Origin: Arthrobacter sp. StoSoilA2
Lineage (GTDB): Bacteria > Actinomycetota > Actinomycetes > Actinomycetales > Micrococcaceae
DNA: 64,000 nucleotides
NCBI RefSeq assembly: GCF_019977195.1
Contig: NZ_AP024643.1
Coordinates: 2,294,001-2,358,000 of the forward strand
Reading direction: 5' to 3'
Part shown: positions 17,249 to 26,348 of the stretch, piece by piece
How the letters are laid out: the number at the start of each line of letters is the position of its first letter
How positions within the stretch are numbered: position 1 is the first letter of the stretch
Made by a program: the position numbers and the translations under genes
The notes under the pieces: model-generated
What the model saw: the letters and a program-made list of their open reading frames with translations, nothing else
Database searches by the model: none
What the model was told of the DNA's origin: nothing

Positions 17249-17978
17249 ATACGATCGAGTCGAAGACGCCGCGTGCCTCTCTCGTCAGCTCCGGTTTGAT
17301 CGATTCGTGGAATTGGACCACCCAGCTCACAGCGCGCTGGCCATTTAAGTCGACCACCCGGTAGGTTTCGCGCTCTGCGGCGCTCGAGTACCAGCGTGAG
17401 CATTCGTTTGAGAATTCTGAGTGGATGCAGAACTTGCCGCGGTCGCAGGCTTTGATGTCCACGTCGCCCTCGACCGCGAGGTCGAACTCGACGCCGGAGT
17501 AATCGCCCACCACGACCTTGACGGGAGGAGTGCTGGCCGTTGACGTCTGCGCCGTGATCGCGTTGACGAAGGCCTCAGCCGACGGATCGACCTTGACCAG
17601 CGCGTCCTGCCACACGCACGCGTCCGTCGGCACATAGCCGGCGGGCCACCAACCCACGAAGACCCCCCATTCATCCGGGTGATCCGGGTCGTCCTTGGCC
17701 AGACCATCGCCGTCAGTGGTCGACCAACCGTCCGGGACGGTGATCTCGAAAGGCGCCGTGTAGCCGGGGACGAGGACGAGGTATGTGCCGGCGTCGATGT
17801 CGCCACTCTCCGGCAGCGGTGGGACCGTGCGGGTGTCGGCGCCGTCCGGCAGCGGTGTGACCGTCCTAGCCTCCGTAGTCGAAACACTGGCGGACGGGAG
17901 CGAGACATCATCGGCCTCAAACTCGCACCTGCGACATCGGATGGGATGCCGTCGTCTCAAGTTTCCTCCGGCAAACAA
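17232..17978 (-). CDS. Hypothetical protein, probably 5'-truncated exported protein
   Basis: 248 residues in the longest frame, but the first 35 are basic and Cys-rich and unlike the acidic remainder. The remainder (VLVPGYTAPFEITVPDGW, VFVGWWPAGYVPTDAC, VVGDYSGVEFDL, CIHSEF, ERETYRVVDLNGQRAV) looks like the extracellular part of an anchored actinobacterial protein with paired cysteines. No signal peptide or membrane helix is present, so the original 5' end may be lost. Function not recognised. Confidence 0.5.
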   Translation of the reverse strand: MFAGGNLRRRHPIRCRRCEFEADDVSLPSASVSTTEARTVTPLPDGADTRTVPPLPESGDIDAGTYLVLVPGYTAPFEITVPDGWSTTDGDGLAKDDPDHPDEWGVFVGWWPAGYVPTDACVWQDALVKVDPSAEAFVNAITAQTSTASTPPVKVVVGDYSGVEFDLAVEGDVDIKACDRGKFCIHSEFSNECSRWYSSAAERETYRVVDLNGQRAVSWVVQFHESIKPELTREARGVFDSIVFRSGK

Positions 17979-18193
17979 AACGTGGCAATGAAGAGTTGCG
18001 CGGAGAGCAGTTGCTGTTTACCGCCCAACCTGGAAAAGGTCCTCTTCGAGTCGATTTCCATTTTCGCCACTGCGGGCATGAAGTTGGCAGAGCAGCAATC
18101 GGACAGCGTGCAACGTTTTGCAGCATGGCCGCTACTTGCAGCCGATCAATACAGCGTGGGCAGTTGGACTTTCGTTTCACGCTGTGGTCGTAT

Positions 18194-18622
18194 CTAGAAC
18201 TCGATGAGGTCAACTATCGCTGCGTGCAGCCACGCATCCAAGTCATCAAATTCGCGCCGGGCTTCCCAGCCTGGTGACGCGAAGTCGTGCACAATGGCAA
18301 CCTTGCCGGTATCGAGGTCCCAGCAGGCAGTGTCGTCGTTGTCCTGGCGTCTGGCAAAGAAGACCAGCCTCCGGTCCGGATAACGCTCTGCCATGCCACG
18401 GTTCCGCTCCCGCAGACGGTCACCGGTCAGAATCCACCAAGGCTCCAGCTCCAACAGTTCCAGTTCCACGAGCCGCAGCAGCCCCCGCGGGTACACGATG
18501 CCCTCTGGCAACTCCTCAGCCGTCAATAGCAGCGGCGTCTTTGCCGCGTTCTCGCCGACGACTGTGCTCTGTTGCTGGACGGCCGGCGGAGGGCCGTCGA
18601 CTTTCCTGCGAAACAATCCCAT
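18194..18622 (-). CDS. SUKH/SMI1-KNR4-like small protein
   Basis: 142 residues from ATG 18622; six more codons are open upstream. The body has features of SUKH (SMI1/KNR4) immunity-type proteins: a Trp-containing start of the core (LELEPWWIL), YPDRRLVFFARRQDNDD, a strand with ACWD, VHDFASPGWE and a C-terminal helix DLDAWLHAAIVD. These proteins usually neutralise secreted nuclease or deaminase toxins; no toxin gene is visible here. A second SUKH-type gene lies 400 bp away. Confidence 0.55.
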   Translation of the reverse strand: MGLFRRKVDGPPPAVQQQSTVVGENAAKTPLLLTAEELPEGIVYPRGLLRLVELELLELEPWWILTGDRLRERNRGMAERYPDRRLVFFARRQDNDDTACWDLDTGKVAIVHDFASPGWEARREFDDLDAWLHAAIVDLIEF

Positions 18623-18696
18623 GGTGGGAGTTAACCACAACCTTCAGTGACGTCCGTGTCGTTGGAGTCCAGGCACCAGAGCGCTTGACACGTCAA

Positions 18697-18860
18697 GGAC
18701 CGACGCGGCTGCCCTCCATGATGTCCTTGCCCGCGACTCGGGTAGGATTCTGTGGCTTTACCCAGGTGACGGAGTAGGTGGCTGGTTGCTTCGTGTCCAG
18801 GTTGGGCAGGGCTGGAACGTCGTGAACGCTCTTGTCTGGGGCCCACTTGTCCGCAGTTGA
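18697..18860 (+). pseudogene. Fragment of an FG-GAP repeat secreted protein
   Basis: The frame reading DVLARDSGRILWLYPGDG, then GGWLLRVQVGQGWNVVNAL, is one blade-and-a-half of the repeat in the full genes at 37006 and 40419 (compare DVLARDGSGALWMYRGNG and GGWFPGRVQVGWGWNVMNA). No start, signal peptide or further repeats are present, and a TGA closes it at about 18860. It is an isolated relic of that family. Confidence 0.65.
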
Positions 18861-19011
18861 TGCGGACTCACGCAGGGAGTTGACTGGACCGTGTGGCACG
18901 AAGTGCACGGCCGACGCATGTGTCTGCCTGGTAAACGCAGTCTCGCGAGCCGCGCCGACAATAGATGGGGACCTGGATCGCGGGCCGCGGCATCTCTGGG
19001 CAGAATGAACC

Positions 19012-19581
19012 ATGATGAAATCCATTCCAGAATCCACGGCCACTATCGATGAGCAGCTGGCGCGGCTTCAGCGCCCGACAGTTCAGTTGCTCAATCCTGG
19101 AATGGATGCCGAAGAGACCCGTCGTCGTTTTGATGCCAACGGATTGCAGTTGGGCGGAGAACTTGCGGCCTTGTATGGCTGGCATGACGGCACAAACGTC
19201 GCCCCGGGCGTTGTCTTGGATGATGCCCATCTTATTCCGGGCTTCTATCTCATGAGTGTCGACGAGGCATTCAGAACTTTCGAAGAGTTGAAGAAACTCA
19301 ATGTCAACCGCTCATGGCTGCCAATTCTGACCAATGGTGGCGGTGATTTCTCGTTTGTTGACTGCTCGAAGCCAGATATCCAGCCCATATTCAACGTTCG
19401 TTTCGAACAGGACGTTCATAGGATGCAGTTTTTGTCCATACGCGACATGCTGGCAACGTTTGCCGAGGCCTATGAACAGGGTGTCTTCTTCCTGGACGAT
19501 GGTTGGCTTGAAATGGATGACGATGCATATTGGGAGCTTGCCCGTACCCTCAATCCGGAAGCGGACTACTGGACTCACTAG
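19012..19581 (+). CDS. SMI1/KNR4 (SUKH) family protein
   Basis: 189 residues from ATG 19012 (or 19015). Contains the SUKH core: an N-terminal helix, LQLGGELAALYGWHDG, the segment VVLDDAHLIPGFYLMSVDEA, WLPILTNGGGDF and a final FFLDDGWLEMDDD. Typical length and order for the superfamily. Known members act as immunity proteins against contact-dependent or polymorphic toxins. An isolated gene without a neighbouring toxin, so it may be an orphan immunity gene. Confidence 0.75.
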   Translation: MMKSIPESTATIDEQLARLQRPTVQLLNPGMDAEETRRRFDANGLQLGGELAALYGWHDGTNVAPGVVLDDAHLIPGFYLMSVDEAFRTFEELKKLNVNRSWLPILTNGGGDFSFVDCSKPDIQPIFNVRFEQDVHRMQFLSIRDMLATFAEAYEQGVFFLDDGWLEMDDDAYWELARTLNPEADYWTH

Positions 19582-19700
19582 CTGCAGTTAAGGCGGCACA
19601 GCGGTTGCCGTGAATCCAGTGCAGGAGTGGCTGCTGCACTTCCTTGCAGCCAAGTCGAGATCATTGCTGGGAGCGAGCCAGGCCGCTCTACGATGGAGCA

Positions 19701-19898
19701 GTGCCTGATGAAACCAAGAAGTACCGGTTCCTGACCGTTGAGCAAGTTGCCGAAGAACTGAACGTCTTCGAAGTCCAGGTCAGGGCGCTGTTGAAGTCTG
19801 GCGATCTGAAGGGGATCCAGATCGGAGGGCGCGGTTATCTTGCTCAGTCACATGGGTCGATGCCATTTCTGCCCGGCGTTCATGGGCAGACGGCCTGA
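19701..19898 (+). pseudogene. Truncated BldC-like HTH gene, 5' part
   Basis: From GTG 19701 the product begins PDETKKYRFLTVEQVAEELNV and continues to GDLKGIQIGGRG, the MerR-type/excisionase-like HTH of BldC-like actinobacterial DNA-binding proteins. After GGRG the normal ending (a WRI strand and C-terminal helix) is replaced by unrelated sequence (YLAQSHG...). A detached 3' piece of such a gene lies at 20756. Probably non-functional. Confidence 0.6.
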
Positions 19899-19973
19899 TT
19901 CCGGTGTTTGATTTCTGTGCGGTTCGTGAGGATCGTTGGGCGCGGTTCGATAGTGTTTGGGTCGTGATGTGCT

Positions 19974-20030
19974 GTGGCTGAGAAGCGGTTTCTGGCGTTG
20001 GCTGATGTTTCGGAGATTCTGAGGACGCCA
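19974..20030 (+). pseudogene. N-terminal fragment of a second BldC-like HTH gene
   Basis: GTG 19974 begins AEKRFLALADVSEIL, matching the first helix of the BldC-like family, then runs into unrelated sequence. Only about 19 codons are preserved. Confidence 0.5.
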
Positions 20031-20111
20031 CATCCGCGAAGAACTGGTCAGTCCGGTCGACACTCAAGGTTGATGCGATTGGCAAGTCGCTCCCCAGCTA
20101 TGGTCTCTACT

Positions 20112-20577
20112 ATGGACAACCAGACTCGGGATCGGGCGCGCGCCATCTTCGCTTGCGAGCAAATGGGCCTCGTCCCCCCTCACGAGTTGCCTGAATTTGC
20201 CACCGAACTCCTCGTCCTGGGGTATGACAGCCCGTCACTTCGTGAACTGGCGGGGCTCCCAAAAGGGGATCGGTCAGACGCTGCCGAACTCTGGGAAACC
20301 GTTCGGGAAGAACTCAGCACCCCTCGTGAGGCCGGAGAACAGGCCCCACGCTTCCTTCCTCCAGCACTGGGCTCGGGAGATTACGGAGGGGAGGCTCGAC
20401 GTCCTTCAAGGATCGAGGTTGATGCTCCGAGTCGGCTGGTTCCCGATGGGTCAGCCGAAGGAGCTCGAGCAGCTGTGGAACCTCTTGGATGACTGGGACG
20501 AGATCCCAAGGCTCCGCGGCCAGATAACCTCTGAGCTCTTCGTCTTTGCGAAGGAGCTTCTGCGGAAAGAAAGCTGA
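20112..20577 (+). pseudogene. Frameshifted hypothetical gene (immunity-type context)
   Basis: From ATG 20112 the frame is protein-like to about residue 70 (DRARAIFACEQMGLVPPHE, LRELAGLPKGD, LWETVREELS). It then becomes nonsense, while the next frame becomes protein-like from about 20330 (NRPHASFLQHWAREITEGRL, LWNLLDDWDEIP, ELFVFAKELL) and stops at 20577. One indel near 20310-20335 would join them into about 155 residues. Family not recognised. Confidence 0.5.
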
Positions 20578-20755
20578 TCTGAGCAGCCGGGCACATCGAG
20601 GGGGCGAGGTCGGTGGTTCCCAACTACGTGGAATCAGCCAACTTCAGCAAAGCAAATACCCTATGGAGGCCTACGCTGACACCGGCCGTTGGAAGCGTTA
20701 GTAACGGGAAGCATAATGCTCAAACAAACGATCCCTACAGGTGCATGTAGGCAAG

Positions 20756-20862
20756 ATAAGCGGAACGTGTGGCGCATCGGGGCCAGCGACGTCGAGGACT
20801 TCATCGCTGAAGCGTACAGGCGCACCGCGGAGCGCATCGCTGCGGGTGACCTGCCTGACTGA
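20756..20862 (+). pseudogene. C-terminal fragment of a BldC-like HTH gene
   Basis: RNVWRIGASDVEDFIAEAY and then RRTAERIAAGDLPD before TGA 20860 is the usual ending of the BldC-like proteins whose 5' ends lie at 19701, 19974 and 34582. No HTH core precedes it. Confidence 0.55.
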
Positions 20863-20951
20863 ATCCAGCACCACGAAGGTCTTTCCCGCTACCTTTGTTT
20901 CGACAGCGCTTCTCGCGTTGATGAATTCCTACCTGCATGGAGGTTTACACG

Positions 20952-21335
20952 ATGGGCGCTTGGTCTGTTGAGAGCTTTGGCAATGATGATGCCCTGGACT
21001 GGTTCGGTGATCTTCAATCAGCCCCTGATGCGCTGTACTTCATCGATGAAACCCTGGCCGCGGGCACGACCGAAAGCGTCGTAGCCGCGGGCGCTGTTTT
21101 GGCGGTGCTCAACAGCAAAGACAGCTCAGGCGTCCATCCGGATGTCGCTGCCTGGTGCACCGGCAGATCCGCTCCGCCGGCAGAGCTCAAGCAAGCTGCC
21201 GTCAGCGCGATCCAGACAATCCTCGACGATCCTGAAGTCGATGGCCACGATGTGTGGGCCGAGCTGGGGGAGGATGACGAAGACTATCTTGCCTGGCTTG
21301 CAAACCTCAAGAGCATTCAAGCCAGGCCGCAGTAG
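20952..21335 (+). CDS. DUF4259 protein, copy 1
   Basis: 127 residues; ATG 20952 with GGAGGT seven bases upstream. Begins MGAWSVESFGNDDALDW, the hallmark of DUF4259, and ends with the acidic helix ELGEDDEDYLAWLANL. Intact, in contrast to the second copy at 32503. Function of the family is unknown; members are frequent in immunity-gene neighbourhoods, which fits this region. Confidence 0.85.
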   Translation: MGAWSVESFGNDDALDWFGDLQSAPDALYFIDETLAAGTTESVVAAGAVLAVLNSKDSSGVHPDVAAWCTGRSAPPAELKQAAVSAIQTILDDPEVDGHDVWAELGEDDEDYLAWLANLKSIQARPQ

Positions 21336-21385
21336 GAAATGGAGCGTGTCTTTGCTTGGGTGCCATGTCCTGATCGGGGGAGAGC

Positions 21386-21721
21386 ATGACAGAGACGGCG
21401 AATGACCCTTCCACGCTGGTTGACGGTGGGGCCATGGAGCTTGTCCGGGTGCCGGCATGGGAAGCGAAGTTTACGCTGAACCAGGATCCTGAGGAGCTCG
21501 CGCATGTGGTCTGCTGCAGAGACCTCGAATGGCGGAAGGCTGCGTGCGGGTTTGAGGACCCCAACCCGTCGATCGTGCTGAAGCCCAACGTGATCTGCAC
21601 GATGTGCGTTGAGGCTATCGGAGGACTGGATGCCCTTGCTGAAGGTCGGTGCCCTTTCGATGACCAGCCCTGTCCTGATGACGAGACGTTGAACCAGATC
21701 ATCCGGGACAGGACTTCATGA
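21386..21721 (+). CDS. Hypothetical cysteine-containing protein
   Basis: 111 residues from ATG 21386, GGGGGAGA upstream, 50 bp after DUF4259. Pairs of cysteines (HVVCCRD, ICTMC, GRCPFDDQPCPDD) suggest metal binding or a small zinc-ribbon-like fold. No family recognised. Probably co-transcribed with DUF4259. Confidence 0.55.
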   Translation: MTETANDPSTLVDGGAMELVRVPAWEAKFTLNQDPEELAHVVCCRDLEWRKAACGFEDPNPSIVLKPNVICTMCVEAIGGLDALAEGRCPFDDQPCPDDETLNQIIRDRTS

Positions 21722-22136
21722 CGGTGGACGCGCGCGAAAACTCTTGACCCCCATGGTTGGACCAACGACCCCGGGGTATCCACTGTGGTTGTGAACTCCC
21801 GGCTTCGCCGGTCCGTCGAAGCTCAGGCGGATACTCATATAGGCGTCATCACTGGCCATTCATCAGGTCGGCGAACAACCATGACGTTTCAATGCCACGA
21901 TCGACACAACCTCTGCTCTCCAGGGGTGCGAGAGCGCCGACCGGGGATGGAACCTAAATGCGGCCCTGAGCTTCGATCGCTCGTCTCGTGCGCTGATTCG
22001 GGTAGTCAGGGTTGTCAACGAGTAGCCCTGGCCCCAGCCCGACCACAAATTCGAGTACAGGCGAGTGTGGTTCATGAGTGCAGCGACATGGAACAGTGTT
22101 TGAACCGGCACCGGGGCAATTTCAAGGGAGGCAGCA
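21722..22136. other. Spacer without a recognisable gene
   Basis: Short open frames occur on both strands but none has protein-like composition with a ribosome site. Nothing further seen. Confidence 0.4.
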
Positions 22137-22508
22137 ATGTCCAATTACTCGCCAGGGCCTTACTGGCAGCGCTACGAAGACACTCCCTTCTATGAACGGG
22201 ACCGGCGGAAACTGCAGGGCAGTAAGCATGCCCAGAACGCACTCGTCCTGGGCATCGTTGGAGCATTCTTTGCCGTTATGATCGGCTGGATTCCATTGGT
22301 GGGTCTGCTCGGAGTTGGCGCTGGTGTGGGATGTGGGGTCCCCGCCACCGTCCAAGGCAAGAGAGCTGAGCTGTACAACGTCAGCGGTCGCGCAGGAGTC
22401 ATCCTGGGCTGGACGGCAATTATCGTTGCCAGTGCGTGGACGACGATCTACGTGGGCATGATGCTGCTCAGTGCGATCGGTGGCTCGATCAACCAAGGCG
22501 GACAGTAG
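22137..22508 (+). CDS. DUF4190-type small membrane protein
   Basis: 123 residues from ATG 22137 behind AAGGGAGG. Polar, Tyr-rich N-tail (SPGPYWQRYEDTPFY), then helix 1 (ALVLGIVGAFFAVMIGWIP), a Gly-rich turn (LLGVGAGVGCGV) and helix 2 (GVILGWTAIIVASAWTTIYV). This two-helix, tail-first layout fits the DUF4190 family of actinobacterial membrane proteins. Role unknown. Confidence 0.7.
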   Translation: MSNYSPGPYWQRYEDTPFYERDRRKLQGSKHAQNALVLGIVGAFFAVMIGWIPLVGLLGVGAGVGCGVPATVQGKRAELYNVSGRAGVILGWTAIIVASAWTTIYVGMMLLSAIGGSINQGGQ

Positions 22509-22889
22509 GACTGCGGATTATCGACCAAGGTCGGCTCATATGGCATCTTGTCGGCACAGGTGTGGTGACATCGAGATGTGATGAAGGAACGTTGAGTGAC
22601 TCCGTGCCCACAGAAGCACGGCCAGCGCATTGACCAAAAACCCACGTATCCAAGTCAGTGTTTGCCCCCTCATCAGAAGGGAAAGTAGATGGCCCGGATA
22701 GTCATAGACCGGCAGGGGATGCTGGCCGAGAGGATGGAACTTCTCATCCACAACGCATGTCCAAAACGGTAGGAGCCAAGGCGCTGCCGCCGTAGGATGA
22801 GGCCCACTATGGAGGTCGGAACCGCAGCAGCCACCACGGGGCAGGAACGCGTGGGGTACGGGGCGGAACCTTGCAGGAGAGTCGGCACG

Positions 22890-23903
22890 ATGAAGCGCTT
22901 TTTGGCACTGGTACTGGTAGCGACAGTCTTGGTTGGGCTCACCGGCTGCTCGGGTCAAGATCACCAGACGCAGGCTTCACCGACCGCTGCAGCTGTCAGC
23001 CCGGCTCCCAAGCCCGCGATTCTCGTGCCGGATGTGGTTGGAAAGACATATCCGGAAGCCAGCGAGCTTCTTTCCAAGGCAGGGTTCAGGACCCCTGTGC
23101 CGCACGGCAGGGACGGTGCCCGCTGGGACCGCGCGCTCCCGGGCAAAGAGGTTACGGTCGTGGCGACCGAACCGGCGGCAGGCTCGGAAACGAACGAAGA
23201 AACTATCAAGGTCATTCTCAACCGCACCGAGACGGAACAGCTGGCAGCTGAGAAAGCCGCGATGGAAGCCCGCGAGGCCGCAACGGCAGCCGAGAGGCTT
23301 GCGAAGCGATACACGTACAGCTGCGGTGACGGCCTTTCCACCCCGAACGAATACCGCTCATACAAAGAAGTGTGGGCAAGCCGTGATTACAGCAGCGGCC
23401 GCTGCTCAATTGAAATCGCTGGCCTGCACCCATCGACCAAGCAGGCATTGGTGCCGGGCGAGCAAGCGCTGATTGACCTCATCGCTTCTCTCGGTGGTGA
23501 TGTCAGCCTTCCTACGGCTACGGTCGGCAAAGTCATGTTGATGTGCGCAAGAGTGGACCAGGACTTCGCAGACCTGGTGGTCGCCAGAATGGATTGGCGC
23601 CGTGCTGACGTTCAAGGCGCGCTCTCCGTTTGCCCCGACGCGCCTCATGCGGCGGTGTTCCATGAGGTGCTGACTGCGGTCAAGATAGGGGACGGCACCA
23701 AAGTTGTAGGCCAGACGATGGAGCCGGGAACGTACAAGACCAAACCTGCGGTGACGGACTGCTATTGGTCGCGATCAACCGGCGGCGGGGACATCATTGA
23801 CAACAATTTCGTCGGCTTCGCCCCTGACGGAGTGACCGTCACTGTGTACACAGGGGAGGGCTTCATATCCCACCGTTGCGGGGTATGGACCAAGATCGGC
23901 TGA
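22890..23903 (+). CDS. PASTA-domain lipoprotein
   Basis: 337 residues from ATG 22890, CAGGAGAG upstream. Signal peptide with lipobox LTGC (Cys near 20), Ala/Pro-rich linker, then one PASTA domain (VPDVVGKTYPEASELLSKAGF ... VVATEPAAGS, residues about 50-110). A short charged coiled-coil-like helix (EQLAAEKAAMEAREA) and a Cys-containing C-terminal domain (VGQTMEPGTYKT) follow. PASTA domains bind peptidoglycan stem peptides in other proteins; here the protein would sit on the outer face of the membrane. Not linked to a kinase. Confidence 0.8.
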   Translation: MKRFLALVLVATVLVGLTGCSGQDHQTQASPTAAAVSPAPKPAILVPDVVGKTYPEASELLSKAGFRTPVPHGRDGARWDRALPGKEVTVVATEPAAGSETNEETIKVILNRTETEQLAAEKAAMEAREAATAAERLAKRYTYSCGDGLSTPNEYRSYKEVWASRDYSSGRCSIEIAGLHPSTKQALVPGEQALIDLIASLGGDVSLPTATVGKVMLMCARVDQDFADLVVARMDWRRADVQGALSVCPDAPHAAVFHEVLTAVKIGDGTKVVGQTMEPGTYKTKPAVTDCYWSRSTGGGDIIDNNFVGFAPDGVTVTVYTGEGFISHRCGVWTKIG

Positions 23904-23974
23904 GCCGAGGAAACGGCGGCCAACGGCCAGGTCCTGTGCTCCATTGTCGGCTCGCTGATATGCGGTAGCGGAGA

Positions 23975-24340
23975 TTAGAGATGGAATTCGAATCTGTCAG
24001 CCGAGTCCGGATCGCCCAGCCAATATGTGAATGAGCGAACCGAACCACGCTTCCAAACAAACAGCGGAAAAATGGGCACATCCTGTGATTTCTCAGGCCT
24101 GAGCCGGATGTTCGTGGCCTTTTTGCTGACGAGGTCCTTTTCAACCGACCATTTGCCGGACTAGGTTCCTGGCCTTTCCCAGTCGAGCTTCTCTGAGGTG
24201 GGCCAGTCACTGAAGGTTCCCTCGGGCACTCCGGACCGGACGAAAGTACCGTCCTCCGAGAGCTTCAAGAGTGTCGTATGGCCTTTCCTGGGCTCCGACG
24301 TCCATTCCCCTACGACGTCGGAAGCCTGTACAGCAGCGAA
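23975..24340 (-). pseudogene. Lipoprotein-like gene with an in-frame stop and lost 5' end
   Basis: On the reverse strand a single frame reads DVVGEWTSEPRKGHTTLLKL, SEDGTFVRSGVPEG and DWERPGT, then a TAG, then SGKWSVEKDLVSKKA, RLRPEKSQDV and TYWLGDPDSADRFEF to TAA 23977-23975. The composition is protein-like on both sides of the stop, near 24160. No start or signal peptide lies upstream, where DUF4193 ends. Family resembles small exported actinobacterial proteins of unknown role. Confidence 0.55.
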
Positions 24341-24343
24341 TGT

Positions 24344-24643
24344 TTAGCCCTCGCACTCCACGCAATAGGCGTGGCCGTCCTTCTCACGGGCAATCTGGGA
24401 CCGGTGGCGGACCAGGAAGCACGAGAAGCACGTGAACTTGTCTTCGGCCTGAGGCACCACCTGGACGATCAGCTCTTCGGCAATGAATTCCCCGCCTGGG
24501 CCTTCCTGGTCCAGTCCGTCTGCCTGGTCGAGCTCAAGGACAACACTGCGGGCATCAGGGGCGCTTGCTGTCTTCAGGTCCTCCAATGAGTTCTCTTGGG
24601 ATTCCTTGACGTCGGAACGTACCTCGTCGTAATCAGCTGCCAC
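24344..24643 (-). CDS. DUF4193 protein
   Basis: 99 residues from GTG 24643 (AADYDEVRSDVKESQ). Ends with the signature DKFTCFSCFLVRHRSQIAR followed by EKDGHAYCVECEG. DUF4193 is a conserved actinobacterial single-domain protein with four cysteines, likely a zinc knuckle; role unknown. An acidic middle (APDARSVVLELDQADG) is typical. Looks intact, although surrounded by degraded genes; many relatives have a second, core-genome copy. Confidence 0.82.
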   Translation of the reverse strand: MAADYDEVRSDVKESQENSLEDLKTASAPDARSVVLELDQADGLDQEGPGGEFIAEELIVQVVPQAEDKFTCFSCFLVRHRSQIAREKDGHAYCVECEG

Positions 24644-24852
24644 GGCTTTCGCTATCTCATTCGTTCGGACTCTGATCTTCGACCTGCAACGTACATGATT
24701 GCCGGTAAATTCCATAGCGATGAGTAGCACTATCTACCCAAAGGTGCGGCAGCCCTCCTTGGTACAGGTAATGATTGCGCTTCTACGACACGAAAGGGGC
24801 ACACGCCCCACCTACTGGTGACTCAACGACACAAAATCACCAGGACAGAAAG

Positions 24853-25143
24853 ATGGGTTTCCCCCAAAACCACGTGGGAACTTCACTTGAGGTCGCCAAC
24901 GCTGACTCAGCGAGCATGCATATTGCCCTTATGGGCATGCTGATTGTCGGCGCTCTCTTATTGGCCTTCTTCGGGGCCTTCATAGTCCTCCTGGTCGTAC
25001 CTTTGGGAGCTCTGGTCCTCCGAAAACGCCGTTCCAAACCGCTCAGCAGCCCGCACTTGCCAATGGCCGGGGATTCAAGCAACGAACGCCGTATTGGCCC
25101 ACGACACGCCAAGGTCCGGAGACGCTTCACTGCGCGGCGTTAG
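24853..25143 (+). CDS. Small membrane protein
   Basis: 96 residues from ATG 24853 (AGGACAG upstream); the frame opens at 24775. One long hydrophobic stretch (MHIALMGMLIVGALLLAFF and on to VPLGALVL), possibly two helices, then a basic Arg-rich tail (KVRRRFTARR). Family not recognised. Confidence 0.45.
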   Translation: MGFPQNHVGTSLEVANADSASMHIALMGMLIVGALLLAFFGAFIVLLVVPLGALVLRKRRSKPLSSPHLPMAGDSSNERRIGPRHAKVRRRFTARR

Positions 25144-25328
25144 AACACGATGGCACGCCGCGACGAGGGCGTCGCAGATGGTCAGCGCGGGGCGCCCAAG
25201 CAGCCGGGGCACCCCTGGATCCGACGAGGACAAAGAAACCTTGCGCTCATCAAAGAGCGCCTCATCTATTTGCTGAGCTGCCGCCGTAGATAGTTCACGG
25301 CGCTCTTCTCGCCACGGTTGTCCCGGAT

Positions 25329-26240
25329 TCACTGGTATCGATTGATGAGCTCCACGCAATCCGAATCCGGCAAGCCGGCTATGAACGCTTGGACCACCCC
25401 CGGAAGGGCCTCCGGAACCTTCTGATGGAAAACGCTCGGCAAATCCTGCCGAACTACCTTGGCCCTGATCCGAAGCTGTTCCCGTTCGGCCGCCGGCATG
25501 CCCTTGGCCCCTGCATATGCTTCCCGGAAGTCTCCGTAGCCCTGCGTTATATCCAGATGCGGCGGGAGTGGGACGACGTCGGTGGAACCGACGATGAGCC
25601 GGGGAATTGCCTCAGTCCGAACCCACTCCTCCAGAACCCGCAGTTCGTGCAACAGAACAATCCATTGGCCTGTATGAGGCCTGCGGATACCAATCTTGGG
25701 CCAGACACTCAGCGGAACCAAGACCCCTTGAGGAACGCTCGCCAACACATCGCCGACAGCCAGAGGACTGTCGTCTTCATATTCGCCGGCAATGACCAGC
25801 CCAGGCACGTGGTAGTCCGCCATGATGGCTCCCATCCGAAGAGCCGCCGCAGCGGGCATCCTGTGCTTCGAGAGATTGGTGTGCTCCGCCAGGACCCTCA
25901 GTGGATGCGAGGTGTCGCCGTATGCCTGCAACTCCTCGATCCTGCGGCCCAGGACGCCGTCCAAATGTAGTACGGGCAGTGACCGTCGACGCCTATGCCT
26001 TGCCCACTCCCTCAAAGCCTGTTCATCCTTCGCCACCGGAAGTTCAATACCCTTTGCTTCCTCGGGTTCCAGACCCCGCTCGCTCAGGTGTTCCACTTCC
26101 GCATAGAGTGCGTGCTCAAGAGCTGATCGGAGCTGGTTGAGGGCATCCGCTGCCAGCCTCGGTATGGCCTCGGGGAGCGGCGCGCTCTCCCCAAGCACTA
26201 CTAGTTCGCGGCCATCTTTGAATCTTCTTTCCAGTTTCAA
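25329..26240 (-). CDS. Hypothetical protein with a HEPN-like N-terminal pattern
   Basis: 303 residues from TTG 26240. Contains AADALNQLRSALEHALYAE (about residues 30-48) and, 90 residues later, LAEHTNLSKHRMP. This paired LRSALEH ... NLSKHR pattern is shared by many uncharacterised bacterial proteins and resembles HEPN-type helices, though a full R-x4-6-H nuclease motif is not certain. The open frame extends upstream (TVIEKLGSVLNDFLTPGP) to an ATG-TAG pair at 26300-26295, so the true start may be destroyed. Confidence 0.5.
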   Translation of the reverse strand: MKLERRFKDGRELVVLGESAPLPEAIPRLAADALNQLRSALEHALYAEVEHLSERGLEPEEAKGIELPVAKDEQALREWARHRRRRSLPVLHLDGVLGRRIEELQAYGDTSHPLRVLAEHTNLSKHRMPAAAALRMGAIMADYHVPGLVIAGEYEDDSPLAVGDVLASVPQGVLVPLSVWPKIGIRRPHTGQWIVLLHELRVLEEWVRTEAIPRLIVGSTDVVPLPPHLDITQGYGDFREAYAGAKGMPAAEREQLRIRAKVVRQDLPSVFHQKVPEALPGVVQAFIAGLPDSDCVELINRYQ

Positions 26241-26348
26241 TGGTCCGGGTGTTAGGAAGTCGTTCAGAACACTGCCGAGCTTTTCAATAACTGTCTACAT
26301 GGGCCAGTGTGAACAGCACGTGCCGCTGATGCCGGGGCAACCATGTGC

